Source: Muricea muricata (Eukaryota > Cnidaria > Anthozoa > Malacalcyonacea > Plexauridae). From it: 64,000 bases of DNA. Where the stretch lies: the NCBI GenBank assembly GCA_963855995.1, contig OY979716.1, positions 39,619,318 through 39,683,317 of the forward strand, written 5' to 3'. Under the pieces are notes generated by a model that did not search any database, had not been told where the DNA came from, and saw only the letters and a program-made list of their open reading frames with translations. Every line of letters begins with the position of its first letter. The stretch's first letter is position 1. A program made the translations under genes and the position numbers. Of the stretch, positions 1 through 6,812 are shown piece by piece.

Positions 1-834
1 ACTTTTGGAAACGGTTTATAACTTTTACCGTTTAATGGTTTAAATTTCGTTATAAATATTTCCAGCATTTCTACGGACTGTAATCGCCACCCGCTCCCGA
101 GCTTTTGGTATTTGGCAAGGTTTTCTAACATTTTCTCTTTCATTGTTAGGTACTCGTTTTTGACATCTTCTTCACTAATCATACTGTGGGTTTTACTGCT
201 GAAGTGAGCGATGGTGAAGGTATTTTTTCCGGTTTCCGGATCCGTTCGTACCATTTTACACACCAATACGGTGTGTACCTTTTTTCCGACGCTGTTGATG
301 CTATTGATTAACCTTTCAACTGCCAGCGTTGTACTCTCGAGGAAGACGAGTGGGTCTTTAAATCCACCACCAGGGATCATCCACTTGCTCGTGTTTCTTC
401 TGATTGCTTCGGAAACTAGGATCGGTCTTAGGTTCCTTCCTGATTTTTCAATTTTCTTAAGTTTACTTCCTAACTTCTTTTTTGCAATCCTGAACCTTTC
501 TTTCCGTTCATGTTCTTTCTTGATTTCTCGTCGGCGCTCCCTCTCTTCCCGTTTGCGCATATCCTCTTCCTTTTTACGCATTTGCTGGAATTTACGCAGT
601 TCCTTTTTGCGCACTTGTTCTATTGCTTTATCTCGTTTCTCCCGTTCCTGTTGTTTTAATCGTTGAAGTCTTTCTCGTTCTTTCTGTTTGATACGGCGGA
701 CTTTTTCTTCTTCTCGCTGTTTTAACTGGTGGATTTTTTCTTCTTGTTAGCGAATCTTCTTGCTGGCGGATCTTATTTTGTTCCGCAATGACCTTTTTAA
801 ATTTTTCATAGACGTTTTCGTTTACGTTGTTCAT
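1..834 (-). pseudogene. Protein-primed DNA polymerase B, N-terminal region (partial, frameshifted)
   Basis: The start codon is at 834-832. The first reading frame gives a charged N-terminus and, from about 750 on, reads a basic Arg/Lys/Pro frame with no sense. From 746 down to 1 a second frame is open without a stop: first a long Lys/Glu/Arg coiled-coil, then a globular part with GSGWRL, LEIF and SYKPFPK. The pattern 'SGW-x-hydrophobic ... PL-x-G-x-SY-x-P-x-P' is one I associate with the N-terminal extension of cnidarian and arthropod Polinton pPolB proteins; the exonuclease and polymerase motifs would lie left of the window. The frame change falls at about 745-752, beside a TTCTTCTTG run, and reads as a one-base indel. 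It would be the replicative polymerase of the element. It could instead be a separate protein conserved next to pPolB. Confidence 0.6.
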
Positions 835-895
835 ACTTGTTTATATAAGAAAAAAAATATTATTTTTTCAATTATGAAAAAATCAGAGGGTGTTC

Positions 896-931
896 TTTTT
901 TTTTCGTAACCAGCGAAAGTTACGAAAAAAA
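896..931. terminator. T-run/A-run hairpin upstream of the polymerase gene
   Basis: T9-CGTAAC at 896-910 pairs with GTTACG-A7 at 919-931 around the 8-nt loop CAGCGAAA. Similar CGTAAC/GTTACG hairpins occur at 1021-1048 and 3411-3434. They sit in non-coding gaps, so a termination or transcript-end role is plausible but inferred. Confidence 0.4.
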
Positions 932-932
932 G

Positions 933-1007
933 TATGAACGTAAACGATGTTTATGAAAAATTAGTGCGGATGGTCTTCTTCTTTATTAGTATATTTTTTG
1001 AAACGTT
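933..1007 (+). other. Diverged inverted copy of the polymerase gene start
   Basis: The plus strand from 933 reads ATG-AAC-GTA-AAC-GA and TATGAAAAATT, closely resembling the first about 40 bases of the polymerase gene on the opposite strand (834-795). The short frame gives MNVNDVYEKL against MNNVNENVYEK. The similarity stops where the 35-bp repeat begins (979). It looks like an inverted duplication of the gene start, not a working gene. Confidence 0.4.
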
Positions 1008-1015
1008 TTAATAGT
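979..1015. repeat. 35-bp repeat, copy 1
   Basis: Reads TTCTTTATTAGTATA then TTTTGAAACGTTTTAATAGT. It carries the palindromic core AAACGTTT and recurs at 1451, 1789, 2052 and (core only) 12711. In two copies it ends directly at a start codon on the minus strand, so it may be a promoter plus leader. Confidence 0.7.
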
Positions 1016-1020
1016 CAATT

Positions 1021-1048
1021 TTTTCATAACCCTTACAGGTTACGAAAA
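1021..1048. terminator. Imperfect hairpin between genes
   Basis: TTTTCATAACC (1021-1031) pairs with GGTTACGAAAA (1038-1048), with one mismatch and a 6-nt loop. It lies just beyond the stop codon of the leftward gene ending at 1053, as expected of a transcript-end signal. The role is inferred. Confidence 0.4.
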
Positions 1049-1052
1049 CTTT

Positions 1053-1451
1053 TTAATCATAATCTTCAGGGCACGTATTTCCTGGGAGGTGATTGTCTAC
1101 CTTCCCAATCTTGTTTACTTTAAAACAGAGGTGGTTGTCTCCTTCATCGTTCGTAAACACGAACCTGGTTTCGAATTCCACTTTGTTGTGTGTCATTCCA
1201 TTGTTTAGTAATTCTTTCTTTTGTTTTTCTGATAAAAGTTTTGATTTTAGGTAAAGTGTCTTCTTCGGGCCGTTCCCGTATAATGGGCTTTTTGTATTGT
1301 GTTCCTTAACGAGATGATCTATTTTTGTTTTTACTTCGTCGTCGTTCACTGACACGGGGATTGAGTAACCGTTTCTTATGTTCTTTTCAACTCCCCAGGA
1401 GATTGTATTTGGAAGTTCAAATTTAACAATTTCAATGTCTTTGAAGTTCAT
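1053..1451 (-). CDS. Uncharacterised 132-aa Polinton protein
   Basis: I do not recognise this protein. It begins MNFKD, like its upstream neighbour (MNFED), because the shared repeat runs into both start codons. The sequence is soluble, Lys/Asn/Glu-rich, without membrane segments or cysteine motifs; it ends in an acidic CPEDYD tail. The start codon overlaps the stop of the 113-aa gene in an ATGA arrangement and lies directly after the 35-bp repeat, which supports this start. It belongs to the leftward block of small genes next to the polymerase. Function unknown. Confidence 0.6.
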   Translation of the reverse strand: MNFKDIEIVKFELPNTISWGVEKNIRNGYSIPVSVNDDEVKTKIDHLVKEHNTKSPLYGNGPKKTLYLKSKLLSEKQKKELLNNGMTHNKVEFETRFVFTNDEGDNHLCFKVNKIGKVDNHLPGNTCPEDYD

Positions 1452-1485
1452 TCTTTATTAATATTATTTTGAAACGTTTTAATAG
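1443..1485. repeat. 43-bp repeat, copy 2
   Basis: GAAGTTCATTCTTTATTAAT followed by ATTATTTTGAAACGTTTTAATAG. It is identical to 1781-1823 over 43 bases. On the minus strand it encodes the C-terminal IKTFQNNINKE of the upstream gene and ends in the ATG of the next one. Confidence 0.8.
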
Positions 1486-1789
1486 CTTGTCCCACAGTCA
1501 CCTCTAGGAATGGGTTGAGAAGGTCCTTGAGTGGTATCTTAACAAACATCCAAACAGTCTCCGGTGTAACTAAGTTTGTGATAGATTGGGGGTCTACCTC
1601 TTTAGCAAATTTTACTAAGTCATCCCGTATAGGGACCATTTCTTTATTAGTATATTTTTGTCCTAGGAGTAGCTTGAGGAAAGTCTCAGCTAGTAACACC
1701 CTTTTAGTGTCCGATGTAATTATGCTTGTGATTTGCTCTTTAACAAATTCCGCTACGCCATCCAAATCGTAATTATCTTCGAAGTTCAT
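1448..1789 (-). CDS. Uncharacterised 113-aa Polinton protein
   Basis: Starts MNFEDNYDLDG directly after the repeat copy at 1781-1823 and ends in IKTFQNNINKE, which is the translation of the next repeat copy. The body is predicted helical (EFVKEQITSIITSD, LVKFAKEVDP). A partial repeat (TTCTTTATTAGTATATTTTTG, 1640-1660) lies inside the gene and encodes KYTNKEM, suggesting that two short units were fused by repeat-mediated rearrangement. No family recognised. The gene overlaps the downstream start by ATGA. Confidence 0.5.
   Translation of the reverse strand: MNFEDNYDLDGVAEFVKEQITSIITSDTKRVLLAETFLKLLLGQKYTNKEMVPIRDDLVKFAKEVDPQSITNLVTPETVWMFVKIPLKDLLNPFLEVTVGQAIKTFQNNINKE
1640..1660. repeat. Partial copy of the 35-bp repeat inside a gene
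   Basis: TTCTTTATTAGTATATTTTT matches the first part of the repeats at 979 and 2052 but lacks the GAAACGTTTTAATAG part. It is followed on the minus strand by ATGGTCCC, so a start codon again abuts the repeat. Confidence 0.55.
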
Positions 1790-1823
1790 TCTTTATTAAT
1801 ATTATTTTGAAACGTTTTAATAG
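1781..1823. repeat. 43-bp repeat, copy 3
   Basis: Identical to 1443-1485. It carries the end of the 74-aa gene and the start codon of the 113-aa gene on the minus strand. Confidence 0.8.
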
Positions 1824-2010
1824 TCGGGATCCCCATTGCTCCTTCAGGGGCTAACTTAAACAAAGTCTTAACCAATGGGTTATTCATTAATTTTTCAATG
1901 ACTGACCCACGTAAAGCCTCATTCTCTGTTGCCGTAAACCTATTCATGCTTTTGAGTAATTCAAAGAAATCAATTGTGGGATCTTGGGGTCTATTTGTCT
2001 CTTGGTCCAT
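1786..2010 (-). CDS. Uncharacterised 74-aa Polinton protein
   Basis: Starts MDQETNRPQD and ends with the same IKTFQNNINKE tail as the 113-aa protein, because both stop inside the shared repeat. The body is a single amphipathic stretch (FFELLKSMNRF, EKLMNNPLVKTLFKL). No known family. A second short frame (MDAYKIEMMF..., about 2053-1946) overlaps it and starts directly at the next repeat copy, so the true start in this stretch is unsure. The gene may be a remnant of a longer one split by repeats. Confidence 0.4.
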   Translation of the reverse strand: MDQETNRPQDPTIDFFELLKSMNRFTATENEALRGSVIEKLMNNPLVKTLFKLAPEGAMGIPTIKTFQNNINKE

Positions 2011-2051
2011 AATAGGACATCAAACATCATTTCTATTTTATAAGCATCCAT

Positions 2052-2087
2052 TTCTTTATTAGTATAATTTTGAAACGTTTTAATAGT
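2052..2087. repeat. 35-bp repeat, copy 4
   Basis: TTCTTTATTAGTATAATTTT followed by GAAACGTTTTAATAG. On the minus strand an ATGGATGC start follows directly. It has the same layout as copies 2 and 3. Confidence 0.7.
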
Positions 2088-2153
2088 TGGTTTTCCCTTT
2101 TGAATATACCAAACGTCATATCCTTACAAGGTATTGAGGTAACCAGTCCATGA

Positions 2154-2561
2154 TTAAATTAATTTATATACTCCCCATCCACCGGCCAACCCCGCCAACC
2201 CAACTGCAACGTGTTGGTATTCTTCCATTTCGTCGGAAGGTTCGTAAAAATCTGAAATGTGGGGTTCTCTTGTAAACGTCCTGTTTTCGAAGGTGATCTT
2301 CCTTAAATTGTCCAACGCTTTGTTTGTTTTGTTAATGTATGCGTTTGCGTCGGACAATTGTTGACGTAATAATTGCATTTCGTTCCTTTTTGCGACTTCA
2401 TTTTCATACCATTTGTCTTGTGCTGCCTTTAATTTTTCCGTTGCTAAATTATGACGTTTCATTTCGTCTTCGTACCCGTTTTTGTCGAGGAATTTGAATA
2501 AGAATCCTGCGCCGGCGAAAGCAAACGCATTGAATACTCCTGCTGCTGCGGTACTTGCCAT
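2154..2561 (-). CDS. Coiled-coil protein with two membrane-type segments (135 aa)
   Basis: An N-terminal Ala/Phe/Gly-rich hydrophobic stretch (residues about 2-24) is followed by a charged helical coiled-coil (about 30-90), the motif ISDFYEPSDEMEEYQ, and a C-terminal hydrophobic segment (VGLAGLAGGWGVYKLI). I associate the 'helix then h-S-D-F-Y-x-P-S' layout with a small protein widespread in cnidarian Polintons; its role is not established, and a virion or membrane-modelling role is an inference. Its ATG directly follows the stop codon of the upstream gene (zero spacing), and the two form a leftward cassette with the next two genes. Confidence 0.7.
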   Translation of the reverse strand: MASTAAAGVFNAFAFAGAGFLFKFLDKNGYEDEMKRHNLATEKLKAAQDKWYENEVAKRNEMQLLRQQLSDANAYINKTNKALDNLRKITFENRTFTREPHISDFYEPSDEMEEYQHVAVGLAGLAGGWGVYKLI

Positions 2562-2789
2562 TTATTCTTTAGAGATTTCTTTCGGGATATACTCCTTACT
2601 TTGAAGTGTCTTGACCAGTAACGAACCCAACCCAACGGCGACGGCTAGTTTTGCTGCTCCATTTACAGTTTCTGGGACTCCCAACGGTGTCTTTAAAAAT
2701 TTCTTGCTTGCATACGAGACTCCAACGGCACCAGCGGTAATTACAGCCGCTGTGTACGCATCGTTAATCATATCTTTTTGAGACGACAT
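2562..2789 (-). CDS. Small two-helix membrane protein (75 aa)
   Basis: Contains two hydrophobic stretches, AYTAAVITAGAVGVSYAS (about residues 11-28) and AAKLAVAVGLGSLLVK (about 45-60), separated by a basic/Pro turn (KKFLKTPLGVPETVNG). It ends in a short charged tail. The 'LKTPLG...GAAKLAVAVG' pattern is one I have seen in small membrane proteins of cnidarian Polintons; function unknown. It lies in a tight cassette with the coiled-coil gene downstream and the single-span gene upstream, suggesting that they act together in the particle membrane or shell. Confidence 0.7.
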   Translation of the reverse strand: MSSQKDMINDAYTAAVITAGAVGVSYASKKFLKTPLGVPETVNGAAKLAVAVGLGSLLVKTLQSKEYIPKEISKE

Positions 2790-2810
2790 ACTTTAATCTT
2801 TATTTATATA

Positions 2811-3182
2811 TTAATTTTTAAAAGTACGTAATTTACTAATGGTATTTTCCTGGGCTTCGTTATTGTTTTGAGTTACTTCTTTTTTTTCATTGTTTTGGGT
2901 TACTTCTTTTTTATTGTTGTTTGTTGTCGTCGTATAAAGGTAATAACCGAGACCGACCGCCCCTGCAAGCAATAGGATTTTTGTTGTGCTACCTATTTCT
3001 TCCTCACAATGTTCAGGTTCTTCCTCACTATTATTATTATTATTCCCACGATGTTCATCCCCTGTTTCTTTCCTCTTTCTTACCATTTTATTAAATGCAG
3101 CAAGTTTTTTCCCAGCCTCAATCCTTCTCGGGTCCTTTTCTGGTTTATCGACCGTTATTTGGTTATTTAATCCTTCGTTCAT
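2811..3182 (-). CDS. Single-span membrane protein with basic N-terminus (123 aa)
   Basis: The N-terminal soluble part has DPRRIEAGKKLAAFNKMVRKRK (about residues 17-38), then a low-complexity Asn/Glu stretch with two cysteines, one hydrophobic span TKILLLAGAVGLGYYLY (about 67-83), and a Thr/Asn/Lys-rich tail containing the octamer KKEVTQNN twice. The 'DPxRxxAGKxLAxxN + single span' plan recurs in Polinton gene sets. The Asn codon run (AAT/AAC) and the duplicated octamer look like recent slippage. Its start lies 20 bases from the divergent short frame at 3202. Confidence 0.7.
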   Translation of the reverse strand: MNEGLNNQITVDKPEKDPRRIEAGKKLAAFNKMVRKRKETGDEHRGNNNNNSEEEPEHCEEEIGSTTKILLLAGAVGLGYYLYTTTTNNNKKEVTQNNEKKEVTQNNNEAQENTISKLRTFKN

Positions 3183-3201
3183 TTATTTGTTAATATATGA
3201 G

Positions 3202-3333
3202 ATGGGATGTTTACAAAGTACCGAGAGAAAATTATACAACGAAGACGTTGATATAAAACGTAAATTTATGGTTGGAATACATTTTTCAAAAGGAGGAGAA
3301 GGTATGGAAGGGAATATCCAAGTCGTATTATAG
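3202..3333 (+). CDS. Possible 43-aa acylated mini-protein (MGCLQS)
   Basis: The plus-strand frame begins MGCLQSTERKLYN, a textbook N-myristoylation plus palmitoylation start (Gly2, Cys3, Ser6). It lies divergently next to the membrane-protein cassette with the leader TTTGTTAATATATGAGATG. After the stop at 3333 another frame (RKKKYEEVEGEPV) continues to a TAG near 3390, so the gene may have been longer and broken by a frameshift. No homologue recognised. It could be chance. Confidence 0.3.
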   Translation: MGCLQSTERKLYNEDVDIKRKFMVGIHFSKGGEGMEGNIQVVL

Positions 3334-3410
3334 GGACAACCCGTAAAAAGAAATACGAAGAAGTTGAGGGTGAACCAGTCCAGGGAGTTTAGGTAAGTGT
3401 AGGAGTGTTT

Positions 3411-3434
3411 TTCGTAACTCTTGTGAGTTACGAA
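3411..3434. terminator. Perfect 10-bp hairpin
   Basis: TTCGTAACTC (3411-3420), loop TTGT, GAGTTACGAA (3425-3434). It is the same CGTAAC/GTTACG family as at 896 and 1021. It lies in the gap (3334-3567) between the short plus-strand frame and the minus-strand 487-codon gene; nothing else was seen in that gap. Confidence 0.45.
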
Positions 3435-3567
3435 CAGTAAATTTTTTAACAAATTGTAGGTATCTATATTTTTATTGATTTTTACCTAAGAAATTTTCTA
3501 GGTTGTTATAATTTTACTACAAAATTTTTTGAACAACTTTCCAACAGGTTCCTAGTAAAAACCCTGT

Positions 3568-5028
3568 TTAAATTAAAAATTTTGAGATTAATGCCCCGCC
3601 AGCGGTTGTGATTACCAGTAAAATTAGTTCCGATTCATTCATTTTAGGTTCGGACCTTACGCTCTTTAATTCCTTACTTGCAGGACTTGGTTCAGTGTTT
3701 ACGCTTGTTGGTTTAGTGCTTGTGGGGGTCGGTACGCGACTAGGTCCGGTGCTTGCGGGGGTTGGTACGCTGCTAGGTTTGAAATAATTAACGTCGTCGT
3801 TCTTTCCAAATCTCATACCTTTTGTTGCTAGCTTCAAGACGTTATTGTAACCGGATACCATTTTATCGAGGATGATGAGATTAGACGGGATTAAAATAAT
3901 TCCTGGGGAGATAACCATATTCAACACAACGTTTGTGTCTTTTATTGCTTTCCTCATATTTGAAATCGTTACGGTATGATCGCTTTGAATGATCGTATCG
4001 TTCACTAATTTCTTAAAAACTTCTTGGGTCTGCAAGGACATTGCACCACGCCCAACAATTGACCATCGTGTGTCTGCTTGTGCACCTAATACACAATAGA
4101 CAAAGCTTTCAATGCTTTCCTGGAATAGTAATTGGCCTGTTTTTGTCAACCCGTTTGATTTACTAGCAATAAATAATTTATAATCGTCTAAACTCCTGAT
4201 CGTTTGTGCGCCACGTTTCATATACGAAATACCTATTTGTCCCGTATTATTATGACTCATTACAACCCTTGCGTCTTTAATAGTCCCTCTCGGTTGTTTT
4301 GAAACCCAATAGCTTAATTGTTCTCTTCCCGAGTGGAATTCTTTCGTCCATTTGTAAACCACAGGTTTGTTATTTAGGACGGTCGTTTCTATTTCTTGTG
4401 TGATATATTTTGACATTTTACTATGTTGTCTAATGAACCTTCTCATATGGAAGTAAAGCTGGTACCTAGCGATGCTCGAAATAATTTTTGGCCCGTCGTA
4501 ATTGAAATGTTCTTCGCTTATTCCACACGAATACGTTGCGATGTACGCTGCAAATAACGCTGCTAAGTAGGGGTTGTCTTTATAATCATTCGAACTTTCG
4601 TTATTCCTTATTTCGAGTTCCGGTAAATTTGCGTTAAAAAACAAGTCGTCTACCACATAAATTTTAAACGAATTCACGTCTACGCTTGATGAGTTCTTTA
4701 CGAACGGTTGGACCGTACCGGTAGTCCCCCATATTCTCGGTGACCAGTACAACTCTCCGGAATATAACCCTTTGAACGCGTTTGCCGTAATGTTTACGAA
4801 CTGACCGTCGCGAACCTTAAAGGAAACACTTGTCCCGGTCACGTCCCCGCTTTTTGATAGGACTACATTGGAACTAAACCTTTTGATGTTAGCGTTTGGG
4901 TATTTTTGTAAAAAATCATCTCGTAAACTTTTTTTTATCGACCTTAAATTTCCCAACGCCTTTTCATAATTTTCACCATAGTACTGTCTGTAAGATTTTT
5001 CGTACTTTTTAAAGTCTTCTTCGGTTAT
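3568..5028 (-). pseudogene. Large membrane-anchored protein (about 487 codons), start codon lost
   Basis: The frame is open from about 5052 to the stop at 3568, but no ATG exists in its N-terminal part; the first bona fide Met is far inside. At 5028-5026 the codon ATA stands exactly where a start is expected, after AAATAAA, the leader seen before the other genes (AATAAATAAATG), and is followed by TEEDFKKYEKSYRQYYG. I infer an ATG-to-ATA loss. The product has a globular body of about 390 residues, a Pro/Thr/Ser-rich repeat stalk (PTPAS/PTPTS, SVNTEPS) and a C-terminal span LILLVITTAGGALISKFLI. No family recognised; a particle-surface or membrane protein is an inference. It overlaps the end of the integrase gene. 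Confidence 0.6.
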
Positions 5029-5029
5029 T

Positions 5030-6090
5030 TTATTTAATATCTTTAATATCTTTTATCGGGACCCACGACCGACTATCGTATCCTAACCATTTTACCAATG
5101 CCATTCCACCTTTTTTCCTAAGTATTTTCTCCACCCTGTACGTTTCGTCTTTTTTATTTACGATGGGTAATTCTTCTTCGTAAAATTTTCCAACGATTGG
5201 TTCTCCTTCGTGGTCCTCTAATTCGTAGACGGTCGGGTCACCTCTGAAAACTCTCGGAATCTTAAAAATTTCTTCGGTAAAATTAGCTTCGTATCCTTTT
5301 TTAAAAACGTTTTTGTACTTACTCGGACCGTATCCCCTACTCTGAATTTTGGTAAGGGGAGCTCACCAAAATCCAAACCAAAAAGTGTAATCCATACTTC
5401 GTTTTCGTTTTTACGATCCACGTCTTTTGGTTTCATATGAATGGTCGTGTGTTTCGTATTATTATAATTTCCAACGAACCCGTCTAAAACACTAACCCAA
5501 CCGTAAGTCCCCTTGCTATAAAAATATTTCCACATTATGGTTTTTAGAGTCCTATTAAACCTTTCAACGATTGCAGCTTTCTTTTCAGACTTTGTAGAAA
5601 AATAATTTACGTTGTGACTTTTCAATAATTCCCTAACACCAACGTTATAAAATTCTTTTCCTTCATCGAATTGGACGACGTTTGGGTATTTCCCAAATCT
5701 TTCTTTAAATTTTTTAAGTAATTCCTTAACGGCTTCCGTCATATTTTTAACGTCTTTCCTGTAAACGGGAATGGCAAACGCGTACCGACTTAGAATTTCA
5801 ACTGCTGTTAAAATCCAACGGTTCCCTTTGTTTTTATTTGCGTATTTTCCCATATCCACCAAATCCATTTGCATTTGGTCTGCGAGGTTTTTCACAAAAG
5901 TTTTTCGAAATTTATGTTTTCTAATCACGGGTTTGTACCTCGTGTACGTGTCCTGAGTTATTAACCATTCTTTAACGAGTTTTCGACTTACTTTTAATAA
6001 TTTTTCAGCAGATCGGTAACCTGTTTTCGGATCGTAATAAATATCTCTCAAACCTTGTTCGTTAGCAAATTCCTTATCGCTAATTGACAT
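5030..6090 (-). pseudogene. Polinton integrase (rve fold) with C-terminal chromodomain, frameshifted
   Basis: Integrase joins the element's ends to target DNA. The first frame (6090 to 5218) holds the catalytic core: D76 in QMDLVDM, D142 in VVQFDEGKEF, and E176 in AAIVERFNRTLK, followed by YNNTKHTTIHMKPKDV and the SH3-like RVGDTVRV. After about 5320 this frame turns to nonsense, while another frame continues through VFRGDPTVYELEDHEGEPI, an EELPIV segment and a chromodomain-like YRVEKILRKKGG...VKWLGYDSRSW to a TAA at 5032-5030. The break lies at about 5313-5325 in an AGTA-type tandem, consistent with slippage. Length and order match Maverick integrases. The start at 6090 follows an A-rich leader. 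It sits between the 487-codon gene and the penton-like gene. Confidence 0.9.
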
Positions 6091-6136
6091 TTATTTTAAG
6101 TAATATGGATGGCGCAACATAAACAGAGGGAGGGGC

Positions 6137-6793
6137 CTAATTTATATACAATTCGAGTAACAAACTCATATCAACCTTATCTCCAATGTTCGTATCAACG
6201 TTGAATAATATCCTGTTAAATTGACCCTTGGTAATTTTAACGCTACTATCAATTCCTTTAAATAGGGTAACCGTTGAATTCAAAAGCTGGTCCGACGGTA
6301 TTGGAAGCGGGGCTAACGCACAACTCCAGTGACCGCCCGTATCGATATTCCTCTCCGTGTTTACGATATTACAATTAATATTCACGTACCTGAGACCCTT
6401 GTTTACATCTACTACGCCCGGTGAGGTTTTCCACATCCCGCTGTCTATGGTTTCGTCCCAGGGGAAACCTAATAATTTTCCAAACTTTTTAAGGTTTAAA
6501 TTTTGTGATTCTGAATAAATTTTACACGTGTTATTGTACTCGTTGGCTTCCAATTTTATTGATTGCTCCCCGAGTTTCCTCCCGATCATATCAAATGTCC
6601 AGTAACCCTCTTCGAAGGGAATCTTTGTCGTCCCGTGCATAACGTGGTCGTTTTTACCGGCAATGACATTTTTGTAATTCCAATAGACAGCAGCATTTTT
6701 TAACATCATTACGGACCCCGCAGGTTTTACGATGCAAGTGTCGAAACGTAGTTCTTTTTCATTGTTTTCAATGAATACGTTTATTTTACTCAT
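6137..6793 (-). CDS. Penton/minor capsid-like protein (218 aa)
   Basis: A beta-rich 218-aa protein with YWTFDMIGRKLGEQSIKLEA and a following LGFPWDETI. The pattern 'Y-x-hydrophobic-D-x-I-x-x-x-L ... K-x-x-x-x-LGF' recurs in proteins of Polintons that I regard as single-jelly-roll minor capsid (penton) proteins. The size fits. It is transcribed divergently from the 298-aa gene; the two starts are only about 20 bases apart, so one short AT-rich promoter must serve both. The assignment rests on pattern and position, not on a structural match. Confidence 0.55.
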   Translation of the reverse strand: MSKINVFIENNEKELRFDTCIVKPAGSVMMLKNAAVYWNYKNVIAGKNDHVMHGTTKIPFEEGYWTFDMIGRKLGEQSIKLEANEYNNTCKIYSESQNLNLKKFGKLLGFPWDETIDSGMWKTSPGVVDVNKGLRYVNINCNIVNTERNIDTGGHWSCALAPLPIPSDQLLNSTVTLFKGIDSSVKITKGQFNRILFNVDTNIGDKVDMSLLLELYIN

Positions 6794-6812
6794 TTATCTT
6801 TATAAAATAAAT

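Noticed and set aside
211-666. 151-aa plus-strand frame
   Set aside because: It is antisense to the open polymerase N-terminal frame and its Arg/Ser/Leu-rich content is what antisense of Lys/Glu coiled-coil codons gives.
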